Assembly (NCBI GenBank): GCA_038236965.1
Contig: JBBRZF010000203.1
Span: 1-5,659, forward strand
Source: JBBRZF01 sp038236965
Lineage (GTDB): Bacteria > Acidobacteriota > Terriglobia > Terriglobales > Acidobacteriaceae
Length of the DNA stretch: 5,659 bases
Reading direction: 5' to 3'
Below the pieces are notes generated by a model. It was not told where the DNA came from, did no database searches, and saw only the letters and a program-made list of their open reading frames with translations. Made by a program: the position numbers and the translations under genes. Shown here one piece after another: positions 4,150-5,659 of the stretch (position 1 is the first letter of the stretch; every line of letters starts with the position of its first letter).

Positions 4150-5659
4150 TGGTGGACAACAGCAAGATCAAGAAAGCCACTACTCACATCTCGCAGAATG
4201 AAGGACTGATCTTCGAGAAGTCGTCGCCCGGCAAGAAAGCCTACAAGCTGCCGCCGCTCGACGTTCCCGAGGTGGACGCAGCCAAGTTCCTCGGCGCATC
4301 CGTTCGCAAAGACCTGGGCAACATGCCGGAGGTCAGCGAGATCGAGATCATCCGCCACTTTACGCGCATCTCCACGTGGAACTACGCGGTGGATCACGGC
4401 ATGTATCCGCTCGGCTCCTGCACGATGAAGTACAACGCGCGCGTCAACGAAACGGTTGCGCGACTCGAAGGCATCGCCGGAGCGCATCCCTACCAGCCGG
4501 AGATGATCTCGCAAGGCTGCATGCGCATTCTCAAGGACCTGAGCGATCAGCTCATCGAGATCTGCGGCATGGACGCCATCACCTTGCAACCCGCAGCGGG
4601 CGCACACGGCGAACTCACCGGCATCTTGCTCATGCGCGCTTATCTCGAATCCAAAGGGAATCCGCGCAAGAAGGTCCTCATTCCCGATTCCGCTCACGGC
4701 ACCAACCCGGCGACGGCCGCCATGTGCGGATACTCTGTAGAGAACCTGAAATCGAACGCAGCCGGCATGGTCGATCTTGCTGCGCTTGAAGCGCAGATGA
4801 ACGAAGACGTTGCCGGACTGATGCTCACCAACCCGAGCACCATCGGCGTCTTCGACAGCCAGATTGCGAAGATTGCGGAAATCCTGCACGCCAAGGGTGG
4901 ACTGCTGTACATGGACGGCGCCAACATGAACGCGCTGGTCGCCAAGACGCGCCCTGGCGATTTCGGCGTCGACGTGATGCACCTCAACCTGCACAAGACC
5001 TTCTCCACGCCTCACGGTGGCGGCGGCCCGGGCTCCGGTCCCGTGGCGGTAAAGAAGATGCTTGAGCCCTTCCTCCCCACGCCTCTCGTCGTCGAGGAAG
5101 CAGGCGGACGCTTGCGATTCGAATACAACCGTCCGCAATCCATCGGACGCGTGCGCATGTTCTATGGCAACGTCGGCATGCACGTTCGCGCGCTCGCCTA
5201 CATCATGGCCAACGGCCCTGACGGACTCCGCATGACTACGGAAGACGCCGTGCTCAACGCCAATTACATTCGCAAAAAGCTGGATGGCATCTACGACCTG
5301 CCCTACAGAACGCCCTCGATGCACGAAGTCGTCTTCAGCGATCGCCTGCAGGCGAAGAACGGCATCAAGACCGGCGACATTGCGAAGCGCCTCATCGACT
5401 ACGGCTTCCATCCTTACACGGTTTCTTTCCCGATGATCGTGCACGGCGCGCTGATGATCGAACCCACCGAGAGCGAATCGCTCGAAGAACTCGATGCTTT
5501 CATCGACGCGATGAAATCAGTAGCACAAGAGGCAGAAGAGAATCCGGAGATCATCCTGACCGCGCCGCATAACACCCGCATCTCGCGACTGGACGAAACC
5601 GGGGCAGCCCGCAAGCCCATCCTTCGCTGGAAGCCGCAGGCAGCCAAGACCGCAGCGGA
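4149..5659 (+). CDS. gcvPB: Glycine dehydrogenase (decarboxylating) subunit 2, P-protein beta (3' end cut)
   Basis: This is the catalytic, PLP-binding half of the split P-protein. The frame opens at ATG 4149 (TAATG overlap with gcvPA) and stays open to the window edge, giving 503 residues without a stop. The family is usually about 480-520 residues, so only a short tail should be missing. Landmarks are GMYPLGSCTMKYN (84-96), AHPYQPE (112-118), LQPAAGAHGELTG (146-158), the SAHGTNPA loop (181-188), MLTNPSTIGVFD (225-236), YMDGANMNA (254-262, with D256 expected to contact the PLP ring nitrogen) and LHKTFSTPHGGGGPGSGP (281-298), where K283 should form the Schiff base with PLP. RMFYGNVG (336-343) and LMIEPTESES (435-444) follow, and the tail is RISRLDETGAARKP-like. 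The ATG is chosen because of the strong ribosome binding site. The tight coupling fits the need for equal amounts of the two P subunits. A long antisense ORF at 4059-5444 is a shadow. Confidence 0.97.
   Translation, partial: MVDNSKIKKATTHISQNEGLIFEKSSPGKKAYKLPPLDVPEVDAAKFLGASVRKDLGNMPEVSEIEIIRHFTRISTWNYAVDHGMYPLGSCTMKYNARVNETVARLEGIAGAHPYQPEMISQGCMRILKDLSDQLIEICGMDAITLQPAAGAHGELTGILLMRAYLESKGNPRKKVLIPDSAHGTNPATAAMCGYSVENLKSNAAGMVDLAALEAQMNEDVAGLMLTNPSTIGVFDSQIAKIAEILHAKGGLLYMDGANMNALVAKTRPGDFGVDVMHLNLHKTFSTPHGGGGPGSGPVAVKKMLEPFLPTPLVVEEAGGRLRFEYNRPQSIGRVRMFYGNVGMHVRALAYIMANGPDGLRMTTEDAVLNANYIRKKLDGIYDLPYRTPSMHEVVFSDRLQAKNGIKTGDIAKRLIDYGFHPYTVSFPMIVHGALMIEPTESESLEELDAFIDAMKSVAQEAEENPEIILTAPHNTRISRLDETGAARKPILRWKPQAAKTAA

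Noticed and set aside
4059..5444. 461-residue antisense ORF across gcvPB
   Set aside because: Low-complexity, His/Arg/Val-rich translation typical of the reverse strand of a GC-rich gene; the plus strand encodes an unmistakable GcvPB.

Overview
The window is ordinary chromosomal DNA from a moderately high-GC bacterium, probably an Acidobacteriota (class Terriglobia, Koribacter/Terriglobus-like). That placement is inference. It rests on gene style: a DUF2911-type protein tail, a small Cys-rich protein beginning MADRFLCIIC, a stand-alone receiver protein reading KILLCVDDE, and a split-subunit glycine decarboxylase with the gene order gcvT-gcvH-gcvPA-gcvPB. No plasmid, phage, IS element or CRISPR array is visible.

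Left part (1-334): the 3' end of a plus-strand DUF2911-like gene stops at 191. It converges on a minus-strand gene pair. A strong bidirectional intrinsic terminator (253-282) lies between them, flanked on both sides by AGCT/CTTAG-rich short repeats that are partly complementary to each other.

Minus-strand pair (335-971): a 59-residue protein with ten cysteines (335-514, minus) lies downstream of a single-domain response regulator receiver (597-971, minus, TTG start). A longer ORF in another frame over the small gene (343-552, minus) is a shadow; the Cys-rich frame is the convincing one.

Divergent intergenic region (972-1183): it holds a consensus -10 box for the response regulator, a candidate promoter for the gcv operon, and a bulged inverted repeat overlapping that promoter. 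I see no glycine riboswitch.

Right part (1184-5659): the glycine cleavage operon. gcvT (T-protein, aminomethyltransferase), gcvH (lipoyl carrier), gcvPA and gcvPB (the two subunits of the PLP-dependent P-protein) run head to tail. gcvPB has no stop codon before the window ends but is nearly complete. Together P, H and T decarboxylate glycine, carry the aminomethyl group on the lipoyl arm and pass the C1 unit to tetrahydrofolate, releasing ammonia. The L-protein (dihydrolipoamide dehydrogenase), which reoxidises H, is not in the window. gcvPB overlaps gcvPA by one base and has a near-perfect ribosome binding site. gcvPA has almost none and sits behind a GC-rich hairpin.

I found no clear new biological system. 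The items most worth a second look are the Cys-rich mini-protein, the repeat and terminator architecture, and the control elements around the gcv operon.
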